A DNA stretch of 44,838 nucleotides, taken from Chara braunii (lineage: Eukaryota; Streptophyta; Charophyceae; Charales; Characeae). Within the stretch, counting starts at the first letter, position 1; every line of letters starts with the position of its first letter. The notes below the pieces were generated by a model. That model was not told the origin of the DNA. It worked only from the letters and a program-made list of their open reading frames with translations, and searched no databases. Both the position numbers and the translations under genes were made by a program. The stretch covers positions 558,079 to 602,916 of the forward strand of contig BFEA01000148.1 of NCBI GenBank assembly GCA_003427395.1. Reading direction: 5' to 3'. Positions 10,934-21,277 of the stretch are shown one piece after another.

Positions 10934-11423
10934 TTTATGTTTGAATAACAGGACAAAGGATAAGTCAAAGATTCATCCATTGTCTCGTATCCAGTATCCC
11001 ACCTGTCATCAGTGTCCTCTGAGCAAGCATCCTAATTAGCAGAGTGCCAACATCCGTTTCAGACAAAAAAACATTAGCTTTTAACTTGAGGAGTTGAAGC
11101 TCACTCAGGGCATCCTGACTGAACCATTTGAGACCCATATTCTTAGTAGTATTGTATTTTATAAATACGTCTCCTTCCGCCAATCTTTCCTCACCCTCAT
11201 TAACCGATAGCAAAGTTTTTTCACCTGATGGGAATATGATTTAACAAAGTTGAGGATGTCTTTCGCCGAGGAAGAGGGAGAGGGGGGGGGCGAAGCAGAT
11301 CCTAGTAATGTTACTTCCCCATAGGCTGCAAACTGGAGGTTCAGATAAACCTACCTCCCATATTCCTCCTTGGTTTCTCACTGGTAGGAGTGTTGTTCCC
11401 ATCTTTGTGGGGGAAAGTAGTCC
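10934..11423 (-). other. LINE ORF1-ORF2 spacer
   Basis: The stretch lies between the end of ORF1 and the endonuclease start. A short minus-strand frame (11213-10965, beginning MLSVNEGEERLAEGDVFIKY) has no recognised domain and may be a remnant of ORF1 C-terminus or spacer sequence. G-rich and C-rich homopolymers near 11280 separate it from ORF1. Confidence 0.45.
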
Positions 11424-14413
11424 TTATCCTTTGGCCATGCGATGTTTCAGTCTTTGTATCTTACTGGTTAGTTCTGACTCGAAGTCCAGAAGAGGGGGTT
11501 GGGGAGAGAGCGAGAGTTGAGGACTAAGAGTGACCTCCTGATCATCATCAATGACCACGACAGCCTGAGCGTCAGGAGGTGTCTTAGAATGATCGAACAA
11601 CACTACTTTGAACGATAGATCCTTGGACACAATATTCTGGGAATCTTCGGCTATAATGTCTTCTAGAGTCAACTCAGTAGTAGATGGTTCAGGAGACACC
11701 TTACTCTCTTGCACCTCCAACGATTCAGGATCCCACTCAATGAGCCCTTGGCTATGCTTCTTTTGCGATGAGGAGAGCTGCTTTTGAGAGATGTGCAGAA
11801 AGTTTTTCTCCCCCGTAAGCGTTGATATGACTTCCTTGAATACCTGGCTTTGACCTTCCTGCTGATCTGACTGAAAGGGTGAAATAAGATCCGAGTTCCC
11901 TGAGGAGGTATCCTTTTGAAGGTCGGTAGGGTCATCAGGATCATTACTCAGGTGCCCATTTAGTTCTTCTTCATTCCTTACCTTTGATTGACACAACATT
12001 GGGTGGGTACTGGGAGCAGGAAGGGCGTTGGGCAAGAATCCCTCATTGAAACGATTAGAAACAATATGGAGAAGCTTGGAACTGATATCTTCCCATGATA
12101 CACCCCTTGGTGGGCCATGCATTAGGAAGGTTTCCAAACTCTTACTACTCTCCCCCACTGGGATGAGTTCTTGTAGAAAAAAAGGTCAGTTATCCTGAGG
12201 TATGTTTGGATGCTGTTTTTTTAGATTGAAGAGCAACCAATCAGCTATTTGTAAAATAACCATATTGTGGGAGGGCAGTGGAACATCAGCATTAGTGGAT
12301 GTCATGGTTACTTCAATCGATGGGGGGGGGAGAATGGGATCAACTACCTCAATTTCCATTGGTTATGTACCAAATGCATCCTTGAGGGGATCAATATCCA
12401 TCGGGGTACCTTCTACTCCCCCAAGGGTTTTGTCACTGACTGAAGAAATAGTAGGGGGAGCATTACCTACACTCACCTCTCCTGCTTGAGTTGAATGAGG
12501 AGTCAGGTTCTCCTGTTTTGCAGACCCTTTCCTCTTGACAACCTTCCACTCCTGGCCCCCTCCCGACCCATTTTTTGGTAAATAATCTGCTGGTTTAGGT
12601 CCAGGGTACTTATCTGGATTGAGTGCCTGGGAAGAAGCAGAACCTTTGTACTTTTGCTTGTCCATCCTTCCTCCTACCTGAACCCCCCTAGGACTAGTAG
12701 AAGCTGCCATATCCACTCCTCCCTGGTTATCTCCTTGCCCATTTCTCGTTGGGCACCTGACTTTGGTTGAGGGGTCTGGGGCTGGGGGGGTATCCAGTTA
12801 GATGGGGGACGGGGGGCCTTATGAGACCCATTCCTACCCTCCCATACCCATCCCATTGGATGGCCTGTGGCATTCAAGTCATCCCAATAAACCCATCCCT
12901 CAAAGCCTGCAACCGCAAGAAGCCATTTGCCTGGTCTATGAGGGTCCTTCTTGAGTCTCTTGTCAGCGGGTATTGTGTGTTGAGGATGAAAGGAGCAAAC
13001 AAATTCTGAGTGAAGGTGACCATATGCTTTACATTTAAAACACCATGGTCGGAATTTATGAGCAGTGTGAATTTGGTAAACGCGTCCTCCCATTTTGAAG
13101 GGAATAATATCATCTACTGAAAACACTTGTTCTTTCGGTAAATCCAAAGCAAGCATCAAATGATCATCTCGCTTGGCTACATAAGATGGGAGGGGCTCAA
13201 TAAAGTCTACAATCTTATATTGTTGACCAAAATCATAAATGAAGGCTGCCTGAATTTCAATCGGGATATGTCTAAATTCCTCCCAATAATATTATCTCAT
13301 CACGTGCTCTCGCTTCTCTTCTGGACCTACTTTTTTTGGAGCCCAATGATAGATTCGAACCTCGGAGTGGTCCCAGAATAATTTTTCCCATGCATCCAGT
13401 CTGACTTTATCTTTTTCGAAGAGGGACAAGACTGTGAAGACGGTAGGAGTGATAGGATGGATGAGAAAAAAAATTTTCACGCCTTCAGGTCCATCTCTCA
13501 AAGATTCAAGTCTTTTGCAAATACATTAAATTTTGTCATTCACAGATCTATTCGCTGCCTCGTCTTAGAAGATTCAGTTAGTCGCATGCTTAGTGTAGAT
13601 GGCATCTCTTTGAGGCAGCCGTGAGGAAGGATATGACTTCATCAGGGTCTTAGTCCCCCCTTGGTCTATCACCAGTTGTTCTGAGGGAAGAAGAAATAAT
13701 GACAAAAAATAAGCACGAGCTGACGAAAGGTTCTTGAGGGGAACCTTTAACTCTTCATGAGCAGAACCCGAAGTACCTATCGCTGGTCGCTGAATTGAGA
13801 GAGATTTGTCTTGGAGAGACTCCCTGACTTTTTGTGCCCAAGAGGGCTGATTCATACGTTGTGATTGTTGGGGTAAGGTGGAGTCAGTCTGAGAGGAGGA
13901 GGATCGAGACGAGCCAGGGTGAGTCTCCTTGTCTTGATTTTTTTCCTCCTCCTTTTCTTCCTCAGTGAGTATTTCTACGTCACTAACATTCCCCCCTTCA
14001 GTCATCATGAGATCATCAATAGTGGATGACCCTGAATGTTCCTGGATTGTGGCAGAAGTAAGGGGAATATCAGCAGATTCTGCTGATCCAATCGGAGTGG
14101 GCATCAACTGCTGACTAGCAACAACTGATACATATGAGGATTGCAAGAGCTTCCCCGAGCCCGACTGGAGGCCAGGCTGTTGCATCAAGGGTTGCATTAA
14201 AGATGGCACTTCTGAGCTCCTACCTGGACTTCTTACCGTGGCAGGCTTTGAAACATTTGTACGTGGTCTGATGTACGGTTTAGGGCCAATGTGTCTCATC
14301 AACGCATGTCTCATTGCCCCCTGATAAAACAACAATGATTCCGATCCTTTTGCACAATTAAAATTCATTTTCATTGTGTCAGGCTTGACAAAGATCGGAG
14401 ATGGGGAACACAA
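11424..14413 (-). pseudogene. LINE ORF1 (gag-like, RRM-like region and zinc knuckle)
   Basis: ORF1 proteins bind element RNA and form the RNP. The N-terminal part (14413-13574) is acidic and Ser/Gln-rich and contains PSWAQKVRESLQD, a phrase typical of plant LINE ORF1. Next, 13501-13160 gives VLSLFEKDKVRLDAWEKLFW, which resembles the DUF4283/RRM-like domain. A zinc knuckle follows in 13159-12674: CFKCKAYGHLHSEFVC, with two Cys, His and a final Cys two residues further than the usual CX2CX4HX4C. The C-terminal 12716-11424 is Pro/Ser-rich and of low complexity. In-frame stops occur at about 13574 and 13292, and a frameshift near 12700 moves the frame. The start Met at 14413 is the first in frame; another lies at about 14374. 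Confidence 0.85.
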
Positions 14414-15239
14414 TCAAATCACACACTAAAATTAGATTAAAAAAGAGATTGAGAGACAGATTAAGAAATTCTACTGACTTATCTGTCTTTTTGTTATGTA
14501 TGATTTTTTTTTTCTTTTTCCTTTTTTATTATTGTTATTTAATTCTTCTTACTACCAAATTATTTCCAAAAGATTTCTATTATTTTCGTAATTCTTATTT
14601 AATGTTGTGTGAAGTTGGCATGGGATCCCAGGGGACACGCTGTATTGAGGTGATAATGGAGGCCGGGGGGTAATTAGGAGGGATCACACCTGGAATGAGC
14701 CGAGTTGCCGCCTTCACTTCTCAGCTAACGATACCCCTCGTTGACACCAAACTCCCTTCATTCTGCAACCAGTAGGTGATTGATTTCCATTACCCCTGTA
14801 CGTATTCCACAGATCAAGACATGATCAGTCTGTTCCCCCTCCTTCCGTTGATGCAGTCACGACAGACTAATAGCGTGACGTTGTTCTTTCCCACCTTGTT
14901 GTGCTGTTTTTCTTTCTTCCAAATCACCTCGTCCTGATGTCCTTCTCGGTCCTCCCTTGCTTTTCTCTCCACCTTCCTCCTACTACTTCACCCCCCTTAT
15001 TTCATTCCTTGTTTTCTGTTACCCCTCCCCCTTCCCCCAGTCATCCCTCTCCACTTATGCTACTGAAGGATAATGCAGATCGCAACTCCAATTTCGGCCG
15101 TCCACCTCGAGACTTCCTGATGGATCAACGATCAATGCAGGTTAGTCAATCCCTAATGCGATTGGCATCCTCTATTAGTGTAGTCGGATAGGCTCTTAGT
15201 CCTCGTTGGGTTTTCTCCCCTCTGTCCACGTCAGGGTAC
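14414..15239. other. Possible LINE 5' UTR, then unassigned sequence
   Basis: The first 250 bases lie upstream of LINE ORF1 and are T-rich on the plus strand; they may be its 5' UTR. From about 14690 the base composition changes to mixed and I recognise nothing. The C/T-rich stretch at 14960-15060 has short ORFs only. Confidence 0.35.
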
Positions 15240-17010
15240 AGTATTTCAAAAGACGAGCCTGACGAGATCTGTTCTCGACATGATGCGCAACGCCGACAAC
15301 AATATTCAGGTAAGCTTCCCCTTCTATCGTGACCAATCTCCCAGCCCTGAACTCCCTCCTCGTTAATAATCCAATCTGTTATGAAGTCAATGTGGCTAGC
15401 GCCACGTCAGCAATTAAGTTGCCAGCTGGCGCCACGAACGCAGAGGCATCTTACCATCATAATGCGGTATCCCCAAATACGAGTCTGGCGAGAACCGATC
15501 GCAACATTGAGCTCAATGCCATCATGGTGCACAATGCCGACAACAATATTCAGATAAGCTTCCCCTTCTAACACGACCAAAGTCCCAGCCCTGAACTCCC
15601 TTCACGTTTATTCTCCAATCTGTGTCAAAGTGAATGTGGCACGCGGTATCCCAAAAGATGCGATGCCAGTTGGCATCACCAACTCCACAATGTTGTCTCT
15701 CAAAAGACGAGCCTAACGAGAAACGATCGCAACACGGTGCGCAATGCCGACAACTTTTCCGATCACAACATTTAGCGCACTGCCAACTTGGTGCGCAATG
15801 CCGACAGTATTATTCATGTAAGTTTCCCCTTTTATCTTCGACCAAACTCCCAGTCCTGATCACCCTTCACGTCTATACTCCAATCTTTGTCAAAGTGAAT
15901 GTGGCGCGCGCCATGTACCACAATGCGATAACTCAAAAGATGAGATGGCAGCGGCAGCTGGCATCACCAACACCACAACGCTGTATCAAAAGACAAGCCT
16001 GGCGAGAACTGATCACAACACGGTGTGCAATGCCGACAGCTTACCCTTCTCTCACGACCAATCTCACAGCCCCTCCTCGTCACACAATGCCGACAGTATT
16101 ATTCAGGTAAGTTTCCCCTTTTATCTTCGACCAAGCTCCCAGTCCTGATCACTCTTCACGTCTATACTCCAATCTTTGTCGAAGTGAATGTGGCGCGCGC
16201 CACGTACCACAATGCGATATCTCAAAAGATGAGATGGCAGCGACAGCTGGCATGACCAACACCACAATGTTGTATCAAAAGACAAGCCTGGTGAGAACCG
16301 ATCACAACACGGTGTGCAATGCCGACAGCTTACCCTTCTCTTACGACCAATCTCACAGCCCCTCCTTATCGCGCAATGCCGACAGTATTATTCAGGTAAG
16401 TTTCCCCTTCTATCTTCGACCAAACTCCCAGTCCTAATCACCCTTCACGTCTATACTCCAATCTTTGTCGAAGTGAATGTGGCGTGCGCCATGTACCACA
16501 ATGCGATATCTCAAAAGATGAGATGGCAGCGGCAGCTGGCATCACCAACACCACAATGTTGTATCAAAAGACAAGCCTGGCGAGAACCGATCACAACACT
16601 GTGTGCAATGCCGACAGCTTACCCTTCTCTCACGACCAATCTCACAGCCCCTCCTCGTCGACACTCCAATCTATGTTGAAGTCTATATGGTAAGCGACCC
16701 AAAAGACGAGCCTGGCGAGAACCGATCATAATATGGTGGGCAACAATCGACAACACACAGCCCTGATCTTCTACCTCGACGATACTCCAATCAGTGCCTC
16801 TGCTTAGCACTCGTGCGCCCTGCGCTCTCCGGTGTGTTTGTGTGACGAAAACCTATCACATCATGGTGCGCACGGGCAGTCAGCAATATTTAGGTAAGCT
16901 TTTCCTTTTGTGACGACCAATTTCACAGCCCTATTCTCCCTCCACGTCGCTAGTCCAATTTGTGTCGAAGTCAGTATGGCTAACGCCACGTCAGCAATGA
17001 ATTTGCCAGT
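15240..17010 (+). repeat. Degenerate tandem array, core period 289 bp
   Basis: The phrase CCGACAGTATTATTCA recurs at 15801, 16090 and 16379, exactly 289 bp apart. Older, more diverged units begin at 15293 and 15537 (spacings 244 and 264), and a partial related unit is seen around 16880-17010. Each unit carries CAGGTAAG (a consensus 5' splice-site match), a phrase like ACTCCAATCTTTGTCGAAGT, and TCAAAAGACAAGCCTGG. Most units lack an intact shared frame, so the ORFs across it (for example 15634-16110) are probably chance. It is likely a local satellite or duplicated exon-like segment. Confidence 0.85.
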
Positions 17011-17687
17011 CTTTTCTTGGAAACACGGAGACCGGTCAGACTGCCACATCATTGCCTTACATGGTGTATTTGAACAATCTTCAGAGATTATCTCTCCTCC
17101 TGGACTCGAAAAACTGGTCAGACGACATCATCCTTCCTGTCATTGAGAGAATAAACAGTTTGCGCAGGCCACCTGGCTATTAATGGAGACGAACTTCAGA
17201 CTTACTACGCTAATTCCACACACTTCGGCATTTCCTTGGGGCTGACTTCACAGAAATCCATTGACGACGATGAAAGCTGCCGCTGACATCTCCGACACCA
17301 GAGCCATACGCCTCCCTAGTCTGAACTGGGATGGCGGCTATGGAATTACAGTGTGAGACACACAGTAAGCGTCGTTGTTACAGCCACTGCCTTACTGTGC
17401 ATCGGGTGGTCACTCCACATCAACCTGTGACATGGCGCCTCCCAGTGCCTCAAGTCTACGCTCACGCGTGCGCTAAGCGTTCACGGTAATGTCCTATATA
17501 ATTATAAATCGAATTCAGAGTAGGGTTGTGTGTGGTGTGTGAGTGCTGGCCATAGACACTGCTGTTACTTTATGGGGGCGGGGGAAGCAGATAGGAGGTG
17601 CAGCTACTGGCAAAATGCTCGGTCTTTGCACTCGGGCCCCCTTCCCACCGGGGTCCCACCCTTTTTTTTTGGGGGGGGAAACTACAA
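17011..17687. other. Unassigned sequence
   Basis: No gene, RNA or repeat recognised. The stretch follows the tandem array and ends at a G-rich homopolymer (about 17671-17678) just before the palindromic element. Confidence 0.3.
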
Positions 17688-17855
17688 GGGAGTCACAAAA
17701 ATGAGTTATAACTGCACTATGGGCCAAGATACAGTTTCGAAATGCAGTTTGGGCAATGTTACAACCCAACTTTCTGGACAGGTAGGGTGCCCGAAGTGCA
17801 ATTGCAAACTGTATCTTGCCCCATAGTGCAATTATAACTCGTTTTTGTGACTCTA
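17688..17855. mobile_element. MITE-like palindromic element, complete
   Basis: About 66-bp inverted arms flank a short centre. The left arm runs GGAGTCACAAAAATGAGTTA ... ACTATGGGCCAAGATACAG, the right arm CTGTATCTTGCCCCATAGTG ... GTTTTTGTGACTC. High arm identity indicates recent origin. A second, 3'-truncated copy follows directly. A terminal fragment of the same family (AACTCGTTTTTGCGACC) occurs near 21568. The superfamily is unclear because the target-site duplication is not resolved. Confidence 0.8.
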
Positions 17856-18000
17856 GGTGGGAGTCGCAAAAATGAGTTATAATTGCACTGTGGGCCAAGA
17901 TACAGTTTCAAATTGCAGTTCGGGCAATGTATACAAACCAGCTTTCTGGCCAGGTAGGGTGCCCGAAGTGCAATTGCAGACTATATCTTTGCCAGGTAGC
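17856..18000 (+). mobile_element. Truncated second MITE-like copy
   Basis: This repeats the left arm and centre of 17688-17855 (GGGAGTCGCAAAAATGAGTT, GGGCCAAGATACAGTTTC) and then only part of the right arm (GTGCCCGAAGTGCAATTGCA). Similarity stops at about 17998, where the duplicated segment beginning at 17999 takes over. The two copies lie in tandem, suggesting either nested insertion or local duplication. Confidence 0.7.
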
Positions 18001-18383
18001 ACAATTTTGTTCTGTGCTCCTGGTTTGCCTATGCCAGAACGACGCTGGCCGGAGCTGGGGTGTGACCCTGTAACCTGCATTTGGCAGGAGTGTGAGGCCA
18101 TGTAGAGAGATCTGGGGATTGGCTGAGGGAGGAAAGCAATTCAGTGGCCAACCCGGGGGGCTGTCTTGACAACCTAGGGGGCCGGGGATAGTCAAGGTGG
18201 CGAGAACAGGTCAGCTATGGCAGATATTTGGTTAGGAGGGTATTGTCTCTAAGATGTAATATCTTGGTACAGAGAAGTTAGGAGTGTTTCAGGATTAGGA
18301 TGCCAGAAGTGTTGATACAACATAAGTCTTCTTAACTGTTTTCAAAGTCATCATCATGAGCATTATCATCATAATCATCATCT
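17999..18383 (+). repeat. Duplicated segment, copy 1, ending in CAT microsatellite
   Basis: About 320 bp, including GCCAGAACGACGCTGGCCGG and AGAGAGATCTGGGG, recurs at 18497-18790 with an offset of 470 to 497 bp. It ends with GGATGCCAGAAG followed by a degenerate CATCAT-type microsatellite (18349-18383). No coding function is apparent. A more diverged relative (AACCTAGCAG, TAGTAGAGA) may exist at 20210-20320. Confidence 0.7.
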
Positions 18384-18496
18384 TTATTTAGGTTATATTA
18401 AGCATTCTGGTTCTGAGCTTTGGGCAGCATCTAGCCTTCTTTTGTATCTGGGATATAGGAATTTAGAGATGGTCGATCCATGACTGATATCTGCAG

Positions 18497-18856
18497 AGTT
18501 GTTTTGTTCTGTGCCACTGGTTTGCTGATGCCAGAACGACGCTGGCCGGAGCTGGGGGTGTAGCCCTGTAACCTGCAAATGGCAGGAGCTTGAGGTCTTG
18601 TAGAGAGATCTGGGGTTTGCCGAGGGAGGAAGGCATTCCAGTGGCGTACCAGGGGGGGCTGCTATGTGGCAAGAAGGGAGCGGCTATGGGCGATATCGGT
18701 TAGGCCAGTATTGTCTCTCAGTTACAATGTCCTGATACAGGGAGGGTTAGGAGTTGATCTAGGCTTAGGAGGCCAGAAGGGCAGATATACCAATCATCAT
18801 CAGCAGTAGCATCATCACCATTCACCATCATCATAATCGTTAGCATCATCANAAGT
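18497..18856 (+). repeat. Duplicated segment, copy 2, ending in CAT microsatellite
   Basis: This is the second copy of 17999-18383, again ending in GGAGGCCAGAAG and a CATCAT-type microsatellite (about 18792-18850). Both copies ending in the same microsatellite suggests either segmental duplication or an element family whose 3' tail is a simple repeat. The type A SINE-like element begins directly after the microsatellite. Confidence 0.7.
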
Positions 18857-18988
18857 GGGACGCTGAGCCCGGTTCTCAGCAAGCTGGGTTCGGTTACTCC
18901 GGGTAGACTGTGAGGACCCCGGCCTCAATCATCTTATTGATAATATCAGCCTTGGGCATTGGGCCCGGTTTAAAAAAAAAAAAAAAAA
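18857..18988 (+). mobile_element. SINE-like element, type A, compact copy
   Basis: It starts at GGGACGCTGAGCCCGG and ends in about 17 A. Only 132 bp long, it joins head H1 to the tail CCGGGTAGACTGTGAGGACC, CCCGGCCTCAATCATC, ATTGATAATATCAGCCTTGG, which is nearly identical to the 3' end of the LINE at 6083-6175. This is the clearest evidence in the window for SINE-LINE tail sharing. Confidence 0.85.
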
Positions 18989-19847
18989 CTCTTTTAGGGG
19001 GACCCTTTGCTAGCTAGAGATCTGGGGGGGTCAGCCACTAGGCACGGGAGGAGTTAGGATGAGGGCTCCCCTTAGCGGAACAGGAACGGTTGATGAGAGT
19101 GAGACTTGGTACAATCCACGGTCGATGTCTGTCTGAACTAGGACCCTACAGACCGCCCATGGGACAAGGAACCGTTGATGAGAGTGAGACTTAGTACAGT
19201 CTATGGCCTGTGCTGGTAGGGCTCTTGTGTCGGTGGGGCTCTCTGCAGGATTGGTTGGGTTGCCTGCCTCCTATGTTCGGTTCACTATCAACAAACATGT
19301 AGTAATGTCAACAAAGGAAGGACAACGGTGATAACATCCTCACAGCTTCATGACATCCTCATCTCTACGAATGCGGCTTCTCTGTCGGTACAGGGGCCGG
19401 GAAGACAATCATAGAACAACTGGAAGCGGTGACAACAGCGAACAACCATCGGCAACAAACGCCTTCTACTACTGCGAATAGTCCATAATGTAGTATGTGA
19501 TGTCAATATAGTCACATATAAAGTTGAGCCCGTTGTGGTGGCGGACAACCAAAGGCAACTGATACCTCCTACAGTGGTGAACAGAACACTCTAGGGAATA
19601 TAGAACAGGCAGAAACAATACAATAGGATAGTACGTGCCGGCAAAACAAACCTAGAAGCAGTTAGCCTGCCGTCAATAACAGGTTCAAACCGGACAGGAA
19701 GAAGGTGACTGCGAGGCTGGACTTTTCAGGAGGTACTGAATGATCCTTACCTGAGGGGTGTGCAGTCACAGTCTCAGTACACAAGCAGTACAGTGGAAGG
19801 CAAACGCAACAGTGCAACAGTGCAAAATTTGGACCTTTGTGTATAAA
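18989..19847. other. Unassigned; one short internal duplication
   Basis: No gene recognised. A 38-bp phrase containing GTTGATGAGAGTGAGACTT recurs at 19084 and 19168 (about 85 bp apart). The short minus-strand ORF at 19348-19548 has no recognisable feature. Confidence 0.35.
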
Positions 19848-19989
19848 GGGACGCCGGGCCCGTTTCCCGGCAGGTGCTGCTCCCCACCAATAGATGGAGC
19901 CACCCAGAGAGTGCTAGTGGTGCCTGCTTTCACCAGCACCCCTAGCATTGCCTCGGGTTGTTTTTGTTTGAAAAAAAAAAAAAAAAAAA
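19848..19989 (+). mobile_element. SINE-like element, type B
   Basis: Starts GGGACGCCGGGCCCG with H1 stem bases changed in a paired fashion (CCGGG...CCCGG in place of CTGGA...TCCAG), then H2 (CTCCCCACCAATAGATGGAG), H3 (GTGCTAGTGGTGCC ... GCACCCCTAGCAT) and about 19 A. The paired changes in H1 and H3 relative to the copy at 5486-5622 keep both stems and support RNA structure as the conserved feature. Confidence 0.8.
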
Positions 19990-20429
19990 GTAATGACAAC
20001 AGTGTGCACAGTGAACAACCTAACAACAAACAGCAGTAACAACAGCTGTGTACACAACGATTGGAACGCAAAATAGGTCCACCTATGGGCACTCGTGGTC
20101 AATAGGTGGTGTCGTTTTCGGCGAATTTTTCACCGAAACTGCAATATTTCCCTGAATTTTTTTGTTTTTTGTCTTTTGTTTTTTTGTCTGATATGTATAA
20201 GCTTAAGGCCGGAGCAAGGCAGGTCGTTTTGCGCTGTAGCCTAGCAGGTGGGAGTCTTCTGGGGTGGGTCGTGCCACTCTGTAACCTAGCAGTTGGGGGC
20301 ATGAGGCCTAGTAGAGACTAAGTATCGGGATATAGGGATGAGGCAGGTAGGGGTGGGCTACTGAAAGGCTCTAAGGCAGGAATTTCTCGATCTGAATGCT
20401 CTTCAAAAAACAAAAGGGCCCTCTGCATG
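19990..20429. other. Unassigned sequence
   Basis: No gene recognised. Part of 20210-20320 vaguely resembles the duplicated segments at 17999 and 18497 (phrases with CTGTAACCTAGCAG and TAGTAGAGA). Confidence 0.3.
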
Positions 20430-20765
20430 GAGAAGTAGATGGTTGGATATCAAGCGTCCTACTAGTGAGGGGGCTAGCTTGTAGGACGGAAATAGGGTAC
20501 AGCAGCAGCGGAGATGGTGGCTCTGCTGCAGTAAGTCTCGCCGGAGTGGGGTAAAGAGGTCGTTTTCTGAACTTCGCTCATTTCTGATAAGTAGTTCAAA
20601 TTTTCTTTAGCCAAAGCCGGGTAATGGCCCCGGTATCTCAAATATCCCAAATTTTCAAAACTTCTATGTAAAAATTTCCATATGGGACGCTGGGCCCGGT
20701 TCCCAGCACGTGCTGCTCCCCACGAATAGATTGGAGCCTTGTTCCCAAAAAAAAGAAGAAAAAAA
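20430..20765 (+). mobile_element. Composite retroposon: 250-bp body fused to H1-H2
   Basis: The body (20430-20683: GTCCTACTAGTGAGGG, CAGCAGCGGAGATGGTGGCT, GCTGCAGTAAGTCTCGCCGG, AGCCGGGTAATGGCCCCGGT) is followed by GGGACGCTGGGCCCGG, an H2 variant (CCACGAATAGATTGGAGCC) and a short A-rich tail. The same arrangement with the same diagnostic H2 variant recurs in inverse orientation at 34533-35075. The two copies define a longer composite family. Their antisense strand keeps an open frame in both copies (APIYSWGAA, YRGHYPALAK, YCSRATISAA). Confidence 0.75.
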
Positions 20766-21116
20766 GCTTTAGGGTATATCTGTATGCAGTACTTGGGCGA
20801 CAAGGCTCGCACGAATATGCTTCGATCAGGGCTGAGTGGGGTGTGTGGGACTCAGCTTAGCCCTGGTACCTACAACCACGGTTCGGTCAGGTCACCCCCA
20901 AGGCTGGAGGGTGACAATCCTGAGTGGTAGACACTGAGGTAGGATAGTGGGAGTAGGAGTGCGCCGGGAGAAATTACGAAAGAGGTAGGTTGGGAGGGAG
21001 TCCTATAGGATTAGGGGGCCTCTACCACATGGCCGAGTGCCGAAGGTGACTCTCATATGTCTGTAATCCAGCCTCTACACCAACCTGATACTGTGGATCA
21101 GATGCATAGGAACAAA
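20766..21116. other. Unassigned sequence
   Basis: No gene, RNA or known repeat recognised between the composite retroposon and the triplicated H1 cluster. Confidence 0.3.
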
Positions 21117-21277
21117 GGGTAGCTGGACCTGATTTCCAGCAGACACTTTCACATCTCTGTATAGGGGCGCTGGACCCGATTTCCAGCAGATACGCTCTCA
21201 TCATTGTACAGGGATGCTGGACCCGATTTCCAGCAGGTGTAGCTCCCCACCAATAGATGGAGCCTTCGACGTCGGGA
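21117..21277 (+). repeat. Triplicated H1 head module followed by H2
   Basis: Head module H1 occurs three times in direct tandem, starting at 21117, 21165 and 21211 (48 and 46 bp apart), each with GCTGGACC.GATTTCCAGCAG. The linkers between them are similar too (TCTGTATAG, ATTGTACAG). Only the third is followed by H2 (CCACCAATAGATGGAGCC). There is no H3 and no A tail on this strand. It looks like an amplified or recombined SINE head. Confidence 0.75.

Larger units (their letters stand above)
6055..14413 (-). mobile_element. Near-complete L1-like LINE retrotransposon
   Basis: About 8.4 kb of minus-strand sequence has the full order expected of a plant-type L1 element: ORF1 (14413 to 11424), a roughly 490-bp spacer, ORF2 with APE endonuclease, RT and zf-RVT-like domains (10933 to 6419), a 3' UTR and a poly(A) seen as T at 6055-6082. 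Damage is modest: a few in-frame stops and frameshifts in each ORF. That implies a recent insertion. The 5' end is not fixed; 5' UTR may extend right of 14413, perhaps to near 14660. I could not match a target-site duplication. Its 3' end is shared with the SINE-like elements at 757-905 and 18857-18988. Confidence 0.9.

Noticed and set aside
15634-16679. Overlapping ORFs with repeated peptide phrases across the tandem array
   Set aside because: The frame changes between units and the phrases only reflect the DNA repeat; no start or domain supports a protein.
15240-17010. CRISPR-like regular repeats
   Set aside because: Repeat units are about 289 bp and contiguous rather than short repeats with unique spacers, and the genome is eukaryotic.
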